This document shows, in pieces, positions 37,647-49,489 of a DNA stretch of 64,000 nt. Numbering within the stretch: the stretch's first letter is position 1; every line of letters starts with the position of its first letter. The notes under the pieces are model-generated. The model did not search any database and was not told the DNA's origin. It saw only the letters and a list, made by a program, of their open reading frames with translations. A program made the position numbers and the translations under genes. Source of the DNA: Cymbidium sinense (Eukaryota; Streptophyta; Magnoliopsida; Asparagales; Orchidaceae); NCBI GenBank assembly GCA_021442155.1, contig CM038229.1:71630443-71694442 (forward strand), read 5' to 3'.

Positions 37647-38261
37647 GTAAGTCCCTCACCCGTTTCTATTCTCGATCCCATCTCCCTCTCGATTCGAACT
37701 CCCCTCCTCAAGCCGATCTCTTCCATTGCTTGCTCTCTTTCTCAGTTTCAGTAAAAGAAAGACAAACAAAACAAAAAAAAATCTCGTTCATGAATCCCTC
37801 GAGCATAATGAACAAATCGTGATTCTTGTCCTTTCGTCCCTTGGAAACGATAGCTCCCTCTCATTTTATTAAGATCCGCAAGCTTTCGTCTCATTCCAAG
37901 AGGAAATCACTCAGCAACTCTATTTTCAATAAAACAGCAAATTCATTCATCTAACCGCTCTACACAAATTCTTCTAAGCCAAGTTCAGCTTCTCACCTTT
38001 TTACAATGCTTCCAATAATACTATCATACCTTCACTGTTCAAGAGTGTTGTAGCAAATTCTAGCTCTTGTTTCTTAGTCACAAAAGCTATATGCAAACTT
38101 TCCAACCTTATTCATCTCCAAAGTCCTGCAAGCATTTTTCTAAACTAGTAAATTATCAAGATCAATTAATCATTGTCACTACTTATTGTAAAAAGTATAA
38201 AAGAGTGTTAAATGTGTGTAGAAGAATGTATATTTGTGCTTGCATTTCTTTTTTTTTTCAG
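37647..38261 (+). other. Putative 615-bp leader intron of LTR copy C
   Basis: The donor reads AAAGCC-GTAAGT at 37647. The acceptor is a T-run ending TTTCAG at 38261, followed by GTTTTGAGG. A CTAAC branch-type word lies at 37950 or so, and the interior is AT-rich. These are the hallmarks of a plant intron. The corresponding donor and acceptor are kept in copies A and B, although the LTRs are strongly diverged. Confidence 0.55.
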
Positions 38262-41200
38262 GTTTTGAGGCCCGCTAGCTACGCCAATGCGTGCAGCAGT
38301 TCAAACTTATTGGTGACACACCCCATGCCTAAATATCATGAAATAAAATCTAGACTAAGAAAAAGAAGGGAGGAGATTTGAATGCATAGAAATTGCATAT
38401 ATATTTGCTTTTATGCATGTGATTGAAGATCTCATTATGCTCATCGTGGCGTAACATGATTGAAATTTGGTCGAGGTGTTTCTAAACATCAACCGTCACG
38501 CTTCATCGCACGATAGACCAAAACAGCTCCATGTACTGCAGGATGACATTTGAATCGCCAAATTTCACCAAATTTTAGGCAAAAAAATGATTTAACATCA
38601 AGTTAAATATGAGATATAAAGTTCTAAAGAAATGAATTTAAAATTAAATTTTAATGAACTTAATAAATATTAATATCATATGAGAATATGCCAAGCAAAA
38701 AAATGAGTTCATTCACTTAATTTATCATCGAATGAATGCTTGAGTTCATTGTTATATATTGAAACAAATGAAAGTGCTCAAGTAGAATATAAGTGAGGCT
38801 TGAAGCTAACTCCAAACTCTTAAGAGACTTACAATAAGTTTGAAGTTTGACTTTTAAATAAACATAAAACTTGATGTGGAATCTAAAATAAAGTCAAATT
38901 GGGTTTAATCACTCTTACATGAAGAAGTTGAAAAAGTATGAGTTGTGTATTCACCAATGAGTTTGATTATGCGTGATCTTTTCAATAAACATTGCGATTA
39001 TTATAGCTTATTTTAAGTAAATTAAAAGCGATTTAAATTTAACACAATCAAGCTTAGAGAATGAATTTGAAGCTTGATAACTCACCTATGAGCAAATATG
39101 GATTTTGATATTTCGTCAGCTAAGATGAACAAGATTTATCATTGATTATCTCAAATATCAAATTCTTGAACAATAACAAGCATTACAGAGTTGCTCGATT
39201 AACAAATGAATTATGGTTTAATTCACACTAAGCAAGTTGAGAAGTGTTGAAAAAGTTTAAGACACAAAGAATTTGATACAGAATCGATTAGTATGAATAT
39301 AATTTTTGCAATGTGTCACTTTAAATGACTTAAAAGAAAATCTAATTATATTTGTAATCAAATCACAAGAGACTTGTAATATGCTCGAAAGCTAACATTC
39401 AAATACAAATGCAATTCGAACTAGGCTTATAAAAATGTGCAGAAAACTGAATAGCTTTTCAAGAAGCATGAACATAGAGTTTCAACAAATAATTGGGGAG
39501 CATCGCATTACATATCAAAAGAAAAAGCAAGTATTTGAATTCACAATAGCTTACTTGAAAGAGATATGCTAGCTCACATAGGAAAGAACAAGAGCTAATG
39601 GTGATTAATAAAGATTTACAATCCTATCAATATGCAAAAGCTAAATAACTATTTTATTTTTGCTATCAAGTTAAATATGAGCAAAGTTATACTACTTTGA
39701 ATCAAAAATATAAAGTTGAAATCTACACCACCGAATCTGCAATTTCTCATACAAGCAGATAGAAAGCGAAACTAAATTAAATTCTACATGAATGAAGGAG
39801 CTTCCTTCATTCCAAAGATAAGGAATTTCATTCTAATTATGATTTTCAAAGTAAATGATTTCGTTAATTATATGAAATTATCTAAGCTAAAAATACATGC
39901 ATATGCTCGGACATAGAATTTCAAATACAAATTTTAATATGTCTCAAAAGGCTACCCAGGCTAAGTTGAGATTAAATAAATATGAAGTTCATCTCATAAT
40001 TTAGAAATAAAATTACCTAAATTATTAAAAACCCCCATGAGCCCCAACATTATATTGAATGCTTAAACTTAGTGTCTGAGGATGCTACGCGGATTGCTAC
40101 CCTGTTTGATCTTAGGACCGAGTCTAGGTTAACAAAATAAAAAAATCTAATAATATTATTACAAGAATTATAACTTAATAAAATATCCGAGAAGCTAATT
40201 ATGTTATATGATAGTAGATCTGATCCTCTATTATTAAACTAATAGAGTCGATAGGGTCTGAAATAATAAATTAATTGATCAAGTAAACTCATATACCCCG
40301 ATGATGGCTGTGTTGAATGAAGATTTCAATCGGATGGGATACTTACCATCAAAATGTGCTTGCAAACTCAAATTGAATTAATCAAAATCAAGTGTCAATA
40401 TAAATATAAAATCAGATAAATTACTAAGTGTTAAACGGTTAAATAAAATTCAATCCTTAAATACTAAAAGCAAACTCTAATAAACCCACTTTCCGTAACT
40501 ATTTGTTAAATGTGGCAAATTAAAAAACTCTAGCTCACAAAAGAGCCAATGTCAAGTCAAGTATATTTCTATATTCGCTCTCAATCAATCTCATGCTAGT
40601 AAGAGCATGTGTCCTCTGTCTACGTGGTTTGACTAATAGGCTCCACATATGATGCATTATGACCAGAGTCCTCTGATCGAGCGGTTGTCGCTAAATGACA
40701 CCATTATATTACGATCACAACTGTAGGTCGTATGTTCCCCAACGGCTCTACCCTTTGAGATGTGAACCACAGGGTATACTTGATAGGACAAGAAGTCTTC
40801 TATTAGGTAAGATAGACTTAAACTTGTCTTCTTAGACAAATGTCACCCAAGGTCTACAAGGATTCTTGAACGATGCAACCCATGGCTGATGATAAGGATC
40901 CTTTGGTCAGGTTGGGTCGATTACCTCCTCTGATTAACTAGACTAGGGACCACGATAGCTTTGGATGATGAAACCATGGGAACTAGATCGGGCGCATCAT
41001 CGTTCCCCAACCATCCGCTTTAAGTTAAATAATCATGAATTTCACAAATTAAAATTTAAACTCTATATGCTACTACTATACGCTACGCATTCAGCGATCT
41101 AACGACTAGCCTCAATCGAAAGTTCTTTCTCATTATTGAGAGGGATAATTAACTATAGGTGCTTATGCATATAGAAAACCTGGAACCATATCTAAACTCT

Positions 41201-41322
41201 TCACAAAATGAGGGAAATTTCTAGTAGTGTCTTATCTACTATCTCATGTGCCTTCTGAAAATTTCACCTAAATTATACTCTCTTTAATACGAGAGGTCGG
41301 TGATAAATTTTCGGAGCCCACA

Positions 41323-42560
41323 AGTCTATTTATGTGATATGTGAGGAGAAATTAGTAATTATGCAAGATAGTTTTTGCATTGTGAAATAAATTGATCATG
41401 ATTTTACTAGAATCATATATTTATCAAAATTTATTATCACTGAGGGCTCTTCTTAGAATACAAAAAAGTTCTCAAACTTATGATACTTCAATATTTGTAA
41501 TATCAAACTATGTAGTATCGGATACATGCATGAACCTAATGTGTCTACATGTTTTATAAGTAGTTAACATGTTGATTTAAAAATAATAAATAATTTAAGG
41601 ACATATATTAGACATGTATATGTAGATATTGTAAATGTTTTGAGTTGCAAAATTTTAATTGTTCAAATATTCATGAATTACAACCTCTTAAGTAATGAAA
41701 TATTTAAAAGTCAAAATATTGTAATGGCTTACATTTATGGAATTTTAGTGAAGCAAATAGTTACGATGTACGTCAGTTTATTAAAACCTATCATTTTTCA
41801 TTAAACTGCAATGATCGATAATAGTTATGAAATTATATTCATACGTCATCATCTGGAGATTGGATAAGATTTAGAAGCCCTCTAAATCAATGAAAAATGA
41901 TACAAAAACAGTAGGTGGTGATATGTTATCTTTAATTTATAATATTTTCGCATTTGATTATATAATCGATTCTAATTTTTTAAGAAAATTATCTTAAATC
42001 AAATTTTTGTTTTTATATTTATTTATCTTGAATCAAATTTATTTTTATAGTATCTCTTCAACGAGAGGAGTGAAAAAACTACGAAAAAGTTAAAGTCTAA
42101 TGAAAGGACTTTCTTATCTAGACAACTAATATATGAATTTAATAACTATTTTATATAGATAAAAACCAAAAAGTTTTTTTTATCAAAAATGCACAAATTA
42201 AATAAAAAATTACCTATAATCTAATTAATATAATAATATATTTTGTACTTCTACAAATATGAGCTTTGAAAGACACCCATGGTGCTACTGTATAGGATAA
42301 TTATAGCTAATCAATGCACACTATATGCGTTTAGAAATCAACGGGTGATATATTGAAAGTATCTATCTTAAAAATTTTCTCACTACAAGAAATGTGACTC
42401 CAAAGATAATTTATTTTAATTTCGATGGTCAAAGTCTCATAACGAACAAACTCCTATGATCAATTACACCCTATCTAGTCATGATCTCAATGAGATGCTT
42501 GTAATAGAATGAAGATTGTCAAATTCATTCACTCAATATGTGTACTAAAACAAATAAGTC
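41323..42560. other. No gene seen between LTR copies C and D
   Basis: The 1.24 kb between two LTR termini facing each other is AT-rich with no frame of note. It may be the pre-insertion sequence into which the two elements landed. Confidence 0.5.
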
Positions 42561-43649
42561 TATGGGCTCCGAAAATTCACCACCAATCTCTCAATTAAGA
42601 GAGTAGATTTAAATGTCGAAGACGGATGAAATAGTAGATAAGACACTACCTAGAGATTTCACCCTCATTTTGTGAGGACTTTAGATCCTGGTTCCGTGTT
42701 TGTCATCCCAATGGTCATGGTCTAGTCGAGGAGGCAAACAACCTGACCGAAGGGTAGTATTCATCTAAGGAGACAAGTTTAAGTGTCTTAGCTGACATAA
42801 GACTTTTTGCCTTATCAGGTGCACCCTATGGTTCACATCTCAAGGTATAGAGCCATTGAGGAGCATACGGGCAACAGTGGTGAAAGTAATATAATGATGT
42901 TATTTGGCGGTAGCCTCCCGATCAGAGGATTTTGGTCATAAATGCAAAATATGTGAAGCCTACTGGCCAAGCCACCCAATCAGAGGACACGGGTCATGCC
43001 CTTACTAGCATGAGATTTATTGAGTGTGAACATAGTGGAATACTTTATTTGACTTTAGCTCATTTATGAGCTAGAGTTTTCTTAATTTGTCACCTATGAC
43101 AAACAATTGCATAAGGTGAATTGAATTTTAACTTTAAGTTTTTAAAGTTTACATTTCATTTATGCATTTATAGCTTAATAACATGTTAGATTTTGAATTT
43201 GGATTGATACTTAATTTGAGTTAAATTGATTTGAAATTGTAATCATATTTTTATTAAAGCATCTCCTTCGATTGAAATCTTCATTCAACACAGTCATCAT
43301 CAGGGTTTATGTATTATTTTTCTATTCTAGATCTTGTTGACTCTATTAATTTAATCATAGAGGATCAAATCTACTGTCATATGATAGAATTAGCTTTCAG
43401 ATAATTTACTAAGTTGAAATTCTTATAATATTATTATTAGATTTTTAAATTTTGTTAATTCGGACCCGGTCCTAAGACCCAACCGATAACCCACGCAGCA
43501 TCCTTAAACATTAAGTTCAAGCATTCAGCAGAGTGTCGAAGTCCATGCGAGTGCATTTAATTCAATATTAATTTAAACTTAAGGGATTTAAAAAGTGTTA
43601 TTTATTTTGATGATGTTTCATTACAAGTTTAGGATTTTAAATAAATTTT

Positions 43650-44530
43650 TGACAGCATTTCAACAGTCTCCCGGTGTCATCCCCGTATATGGGGCTACAA
43701 TGTGGGCTGGGTCTACCCACCATACTTAGAAAGGCATGCATGGGTGGTGTAAACACCATGGCAAAATGTGTCATCCCACCATGACAAGAAAGGCATGTAT
43801 GAGTCTCTAAAGCACCTGCATATAATATGATTTTCTCGTCATGCCATGAAATATGTGTACGGGTACTTAGACACTTACAATGTGAGTTTAAACATAAATT
43901 GTATAGTTATAGTTACATTTATATTAAGTTGTTTAAGCCTCTTATCGGTGTGGAAGTATGGTAGCATTTCAGCAATAACTTGGTGTCGTCCCTGTATAAG
44001 GGGTTGTCCTCGGGTATGTTGCGTCAGCCCACCATGTCAAGAAAGACATGTATGAGTGGTGTAAATGTCACGGCTGAATGTGTCATCCCACCATGCCAAG
44101 AAAAGTATGTATGGGGCTCCAAAGTACCTACTATAAATACAAATTTTCTAACAATGTCAAGAAAGGCATGCACGGGTACTTGTATACTCGCAAGCAGGCT
44201 AAATTCTAAATATCCTCTTTTTTTGTTCTTTGTCACTCTAGATTTTAATAGAATTTTGGCAGCATCTCCCATAGTTGGGAGATTTCTATCAAAATTAGGT
44301 CTGTCCACCCGTCTAAAAGGCGCATGGGTGGTGTTTTACAAAATCATGATCGTGATTCTCTTAACTTACCCGTCTAAAACGACGTGCATAAGCTCTTTGA
44401 GTACCTGTCAGAAAACTCAGATTTCTCCACCATGATAAGAAAGGCGTGTATGGGTACTTATACACCCACAAGCAAGCACATCTTTTCTCACCGCGTCAAG
44501 AAAGATGAGTACGAGTACTTATACTTCAAC
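43650..44530 (-). repeat. Three-unit tandem array in U5 of copy D
   Basis: Units of roughly 260-310 bp share 'GGGTGGTGTAAA' or 'GAGTGGTGTAAA', a 'GTGTCATCCCACCATG' word, 'CAAGAAAGGCATG' with 'TATGGG', and a 'CAGCATTTC' or 'CAGCATCTC' start. They correspond to the two-unit arrays of copies A and B. Open frames on both strands in this block (such as 43980-44435) have Cys/Thr-rich repetitive translations with no family match. Confidence 0.6.
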
Positions 44531-44539
44531 ACGACTTGG

Positions 44540-44830
44540 TCATGCGTCACCTCGAATGAGGACGCGGCTCAGATAAGCATGGGCGCTGGAGGGTGCTCAA
44601 GACCGCAGGCGGCAGGCGCAGGTGCTGCATTGTCGGTCGCGAGAGGGGAGATGCTGGGTTGGTTTTGTTTTCGGACGGGTTCGATGCTCATGGGTGGATC
44701 TCCTCGCTTCACACATGGGGGGCTGGGGTGGTTCATCGGGAGGAGGACAGGCGGCAGCGGCATTGTTCATCAAAGGACGGTTGCACAAACAAGAGGGTAG
44801 GAGGAGAGGAACAAGAGGTTGTGAGTAGGG
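44540..44830 (-). other. GC-rich leader of LTR copy D
   Basis: The block is locally GC- and CpG-rich in an otherwise AT-rich window. Frames on both strands overlap it because stops are rare. On the minus strand it lies just downstream of the TATA-like words, where copies A, B and C have their leaders. I read it as transcribed leader, not a coding exon. Confidence 0.5.
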
Positions 44831-44831
44831 G

Positions 44832-44851
44832 TTATATAAGGGGTATTTATA
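44832..44851 (-). promoter_or_regulatory. TATA box of LTR copy D
   Basis: On the minus strand TATAAATA (44851-44844) and TATATAA (44838-44832) precede the GC-rich leader. Transcription would run toward 42561, the same direction as the Tat element at 13824-31960. Confidence 0.55.
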
Positions 44852-47129
44852 TTGATTTTTTTATTTAATTGAAAATTAACTCTAATTGAAATTTTTGCAT
44901 CGTCATTATTATATGGACAATATATATTTCAATCTTAGATTATTCTGTTATTTTGAATGCAACGGTGCAATCCGTTTTATGACTGGAGGCCATTTGGTTC
45001 AAGTTGGGACCGAATTAGATTAATTCCAGTTCAAAAATGTGCATTATCTCTTTCGATGGCTCGATATTTGCTCAGACTCGTCTAAATTAAGCGCGGATAG
45101 TCTCATTTGAAAGGTTTTAACATTTTGATGCTAACAACATGATCAATTTCATGAATGGAGGTCATTTGGATATCATTGCATCTTCCCAACCTTGATATGC
45201 GTGTAGGACCATCGATAAATTTTCTTCTTGATCGGTAAACCATTGAATTGTCCAATATATATATATATTCTGATCAATTTTAACGTTATGAACACGAGGT
45301 GAAGTCTGTTCATCAATCAAATATCATTTTGAATGATTTGGTGATTCCTAGTGCATTTTAACTATGATTATTTGTGTGCGGTTGCATCTAAAGTCGGTCG
45401 ACTTTATCTTGTGAGCTCAACTCAACTTATAGTGTATGCATGAAGGTCAACAAATGCCCCAACAAATATGATTCGTGCATGGAGCGAGTCGTGTTTATTG
45501 AAAATTAGTTGACCCTTTAGGCTAGCCATGGATCTTGGATTACTTCAGCTTCAATTTCAATAGCCTATGGAGCTTTGAAGGAATATGTCATTAGTACAAT
45601 GCCTTGGGTTTGGATGAGCTAAATGACATGATTGACTAATTTGTCCTAGTTGACTTGTCAAGGGTGTTAAGAGTGTCTTCCACCATCTACTCTCTACTTT
45701 GGTGGGTTTGTTGAAGATCTCTTTCTTTTGTGTCTTTATGGATTTGGATTTCCTCGACCCTAGCTTCGTTCTTGATCGAGTTGGATGGAGGAATTAATTT
45801 TTTGTTTTTTGAGATTTGAAATTTCTTTTGTCCTAGCTTTAAGCTTGATGGACTTGATGAAGGATTGACTTTATTTGTCTATGTCAACTTGTCAAGAAGT
45901 GTATGCCATCCCTAAATCCCAGGCTTGCTGCTTTGATGAACTCATTGAAGGGTGCATACAGATGACCCATCCTTTGGCTTATATTGGGTCTATAATGTTG
46001 AGTTATCAGTCTAGCAATATGTGCTTTAACAAATTGAATAACCATGGAATTCCTTTAGTTCAGGCATTGCCTTTATGTGAACTATGAAATCGCTTCCTTC
46101 ATCCCGTGCTTTCTGATTTGATAGACGTGATGAGAAAATTAGCTTTGATATGTGCTTTATGCTTGATCAGACTACTTGAAAAGAGTTTGGAATATCACCT
46201 TATATGCAGTAGAGAGATTGATTTGAGGTTGCTCTAAATTGAGAGTTATTTTCTCATATTATCTTGGTCTATCGATCAAGTAGAAAGACCTCTTGGATTC
46301 TAGTTACTTTTAATCACTAAGCTAAATTTGGTTTGAGATTGATCAGTTACCATCATTGTACTGATGATCAGGGGCTCTTCAACTGTGACCTTTTCTTATG
46401 GCTAGTTGAGTGAGGAGAATGTCAGAACCGCCATTTATGTGAGTCCCACCTTTAGAATCTACGGTTCTCCGTGGTGGATTGGTGATTTGTCATCAGACTA
46501 ATGAATGGGAGCTCTTTCACTATGACCTTTCTTGTGGCTTGTTGAGTGAGGAGAGCATCAGCAACTTGGTCATTTATAGGCTTATTGAGTTTGACCATAG
46601 AACCCATCCGTGTTATAGACTTGATAATGTAGAGGTTGATGCTTTTCCAACTTAGTTAATTGAAGCTTTCAAAATTGGGAGTTCTTCTAACTTGATCTCT
46701 AGAATTTGACAAATATGGGAGATAAACTATACTATTTAGGGTTATCTTTTCATGCTTGCAGTTGATTCTTTTTGTCATTGCAAGAGCCAACAACTTTGAC
46801 CATAATAGTTATAGATATATTCAGGGATCTCGGCATAAAGCTCAATGTCAACTTGAATATATATACAAGAAGACTTCATATTTTACTTGAGAGGATTAAA
46901 CAACTCTGATCATAAAAAAATGCCCTCTATCTAATAGGGGGATTGCAGAGTAGTTCAAAAATATATTATATTGTTTGATTTCCTTTACTACAAAATAAAC
47001 ATGATTTATTTTTTAATCATAATATGTATCTATCTAAGGATCTCGACTTAAAGCATGATATCTTCTCTAATAAATATAAAATAATGCCCCCTGTCTTACG
47101 GGAGAGCTTTCACAGTAACTATTGAGAGA

Positions 47130-47560
47130 ATTTGAAATATTTTTGATCCTATGCTTTGTGCTTTGGACTTGTTGAAGACTTCCTTGAGAGTTTAAAATTT
47201 GTATTTTTTTTCTTGTCCTGACTTTGTGCCTTGGTGGACTTAATGGAGTTGATGATTTGTTGCTGAGATGAGAATGTCTTCGGTCATATGCTTTGTGCCA
47301 GACTTGTTGAAGATCTAATCTCAAATTTTGAAATTGTATTTTTCTCCTATCCTGGCTTCATGCCTTATTGGACTTGATGGAAATTGATGACTTATTGGTG
47401 AGATGAGAACATCTTCGATCTTATACTTTGTGCTTTGATGGACTTGTTGAAGATTCAATCTCAATCTTTCGTGATTCATATTTCCTTCTATCCTGGCTTT
47501 ATACCTTGACGGATTTGGTGAAGGAATTCTCTAAATTATCTTGAAGACTTGTCAGGTGAT
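47130..47560. repeat. Repeated TTGTTGAAGA modules in copy D
   Basis: At least three modules (near 47150, 47280 and 47430) have 'CTTTGTGC' then 'GACTTGTTGAAGA', a 'TCCTGGCTT' or 'TCCTGACTT' word, and 'GATGAGAAYRTCTTCG'. They resemble the single modules at 18290-18480 of copy A, so this is a copy-D expansion. Confidence 0.5.
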
Positions 47561-48125
47561 ACAAACTTACATTCTGCCTTAGCTTTCTGCTTTCGTGAGC
47601 TTATAGAAGGATGCCAATAGACGACCTGACCTTCAGAGCTTATGTTGGGTCAATGGCAAAGAGTCATCAATCCTATGCTTTGCATGTAATAGATATGCTA
47701 ATGACATAACTCCCTTAGTTCAGCCTTTGGCTTTGTATGAACATTAGGATGAACTCTTCGGTCCCTTTCTTTCTACTTGATTGGACTTTCTCAAGAAGAG
47801 TTTCCTTCAGTATTTGCTTTATGCTTAATAGACTTGTTGAACGAGTTGAGATTTCACATTTGATATTGGTACCAAACTCAACTTAGTGCCTTCTTGAGTG
47901 AGGATTTTTTTTGTTAGATTTTGGAAAATGACCTTACGACCATTAGGATGATCTCCCAGTCTGGGCTACTTGAACTCACCAAGTTAGAGAGATTTGGAGA
48001 TTTAGATGCTCTTGTCTTTGAACTAATGAAGTAGGAGGATCTCTTACTATGACCTTTGTGGCATATTGAGTAAGCAGATATGTTAGTAACTCAGCCATAT
48101 TTAGGCATGTTGAGTCCGACCTTAT

Positions 48126-49489
48126 TGTTGACCTCACTTTTGAGTGAGGATTCAATCTCTCCTTCTTAGATTTAGGAGTCTTCTAGATACTAAGACTTCC
48201 TTGGTCATAATACACTTCTAGCAATTAGGTGAATAGTTAACTTAAGCCTAGAGACTTATAAGGGTTAATCATAGGATTAGGCAATTAGGTGAATAGTTAA
48301 TCATAGTTAACCTCAAATTCAATTCACCCAAATTCACATTCCAAATATAAATTCAAATTCCAACCAAATATCAAATCAAATTCAAACCTAGCCTAAGCCC
48401 ATAATCCAATCCTATGAACTTAGTCTAGACAAATTCAAGCCAAATCAAACTCAATTGATTCAACTCTCCAATCAAATTCAAATGACCAAAACCAAAATCA
48501 AATCAAATCCAAACCTAAGCCCTTTAATTCAATCATATGGACTTAGCCTAATCTCATTCAATTCAAACCAAAATTAATTGATTTTCTCATGAATCAATTA
48601 TTCCTTCAATCATCACTCTAAATATAAATCAAATCTACAATCATCAAGCCAAAATCAATCCAACCAAATTCAGACCTAATCTAACCCATTTGACTTGAAA
48701 TATTCAAATGAACCAAAACCCATTTAAAGCCAAATCAATTACAATCAAAGCTATAAATCAATCCTAAATTTATATATAAATATAACTAAAATTAATTCAA
48801 CCCAAAATCAATTCAAATAAACCAATTGGATTGAACCAAGCTTGCCAAAACCTCCTATGGTGTTCATTAATCACCCTTGATTGATCAATTATCATCAATT
48901 GGGTCAAACCAAGTCAACTTGGTCATTTGACCAAGTCAACACTCTTAACTTACATGAACCAAACTAGTCAAATCTCAACCCAAGCCAAAATAATTGAAAA
49001 CATTGATTCACACTAACCTATGATCAATGATTGAACATGACTTGACCATCAATTGAGCTAAACTTAACCCAATTAGCCCTTTGACCCAAGTTGCCTAATT
49101 TAACCTAAAAAATCAAATTGGTTCAAATCAAGATCTAACCCAAATTGATTGTAATCAATGTCTCAAGTTCATTCCAAATTGATTGTTGAACTTAACCAGA
49201 GTCCTCATTAAACCCATTTTGGCATATTAAACCTAATTGACCCATTTAGCCCAAATTGACCTAAATGATCAAATTAGCCTAAATCCAAATAAAATCCAAA
49301 TTAATTCAAACCAAAGCCTACAATCATATTTAATTAACCAATTGAACATGAATCAACCCCTAACCTAATCCAATTTGACCAATTTGGTCAAATTGATCAA
49401 TTTGATCGATTTGACCTACATGAATCCAAATGAGCTAAAACCAAAATCCAAGCTAAATTGACTCAAACTAATTGAAAAAAAAACATCCA
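48126..49489 (+). repeat. Family-2 LTR, inverted partial copy H
   Basis: It begins TGTTGACCTCAC at 48126, the inverse of the end of copies E and F, and has the 'AAGACACTTCTA'-related block and the TTGACC/CAAATC low-complexity tract. It ends at 49489, where copy G starts with the same TGTTGACC. Only the first 1.36 kb of the repeat is present. It cuts copy D at its left edge. Confidence 0.7.

Larger units (their letters stand above)
37273..41322 (+). repeat. Inverted Tat-family LTR, copy C (U3 missing)
   Basis: The right terminus GGAGCCCACA at 41322 is the inverse of the copy A start. Homology runs down through the U5, for example the CCTATGATTCACAACTC-like block near 40750 and the 'AAGATAAGGAATTTCATTCTA'-type block near 39820. 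It continues to the acceptor at 38261 and a diverged pyrimidine-rich leader (37370-37760). The leader differs in base sequence from copies A and B but has the same architecture. U3 is missing left of the (TA)n tract. No internal region follows 41322, and no primer site is visible there, so this is an isolated LTR fragment. Confidence 0.7.
42561..48125 (-). repeat. Tat-family LTR, copy D (probable solo LTR)
   Basis: It starts TATGGGCTCC (TG changed to TA) at 42561 and follows copy A through U5, leader and U3 modules to beyond 47100, without pol on its right. The right part (47130-47900) repeats 'GATGGACTTGTTGAAGAT'-type modules several times. At 48125 it is cut by family-2 copy H. A GC-rich leader (44540-44830) replaces the leader of copies A and B. 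Lack of internal sequence suggests LTR-LTR recombination, but truncation by copy H is also possible. Confidence 0.7.

Noticed and set aside
37461..37754. 97-codon plus-strand frame in a GC-rich block, possible first exon of a host gene
   Set aside because: The block lies at the leader position of inverted LTR copy C, overlaps frames on both strands, has a Ser/Pro-rich low-complexity translation and no family motif. A host gene beginning here is still possible but less likely than an LTR leader.
41323..42560. Internal region of an element lying between LTR copies C and D
   Set aside because: C and D are in opposite orientation and no primer site, polypurine tract or pol lies between them, so they cannot be the two LTRs of one element.
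43980..44435. 151-codon plus-strand frame
   Set aside because: It lies within the U5 tandem array of LTR copy D; the translation repeats CQEK-like motifs by periodicity and it is antisense to LTR transcription.
44384..44868. Overlapping frames on both strands of the GC-rich segment
   Set aside because: Stop-poor GC-rich DNA gives frames in nearly all phases. No start context or protein family supports any of them.
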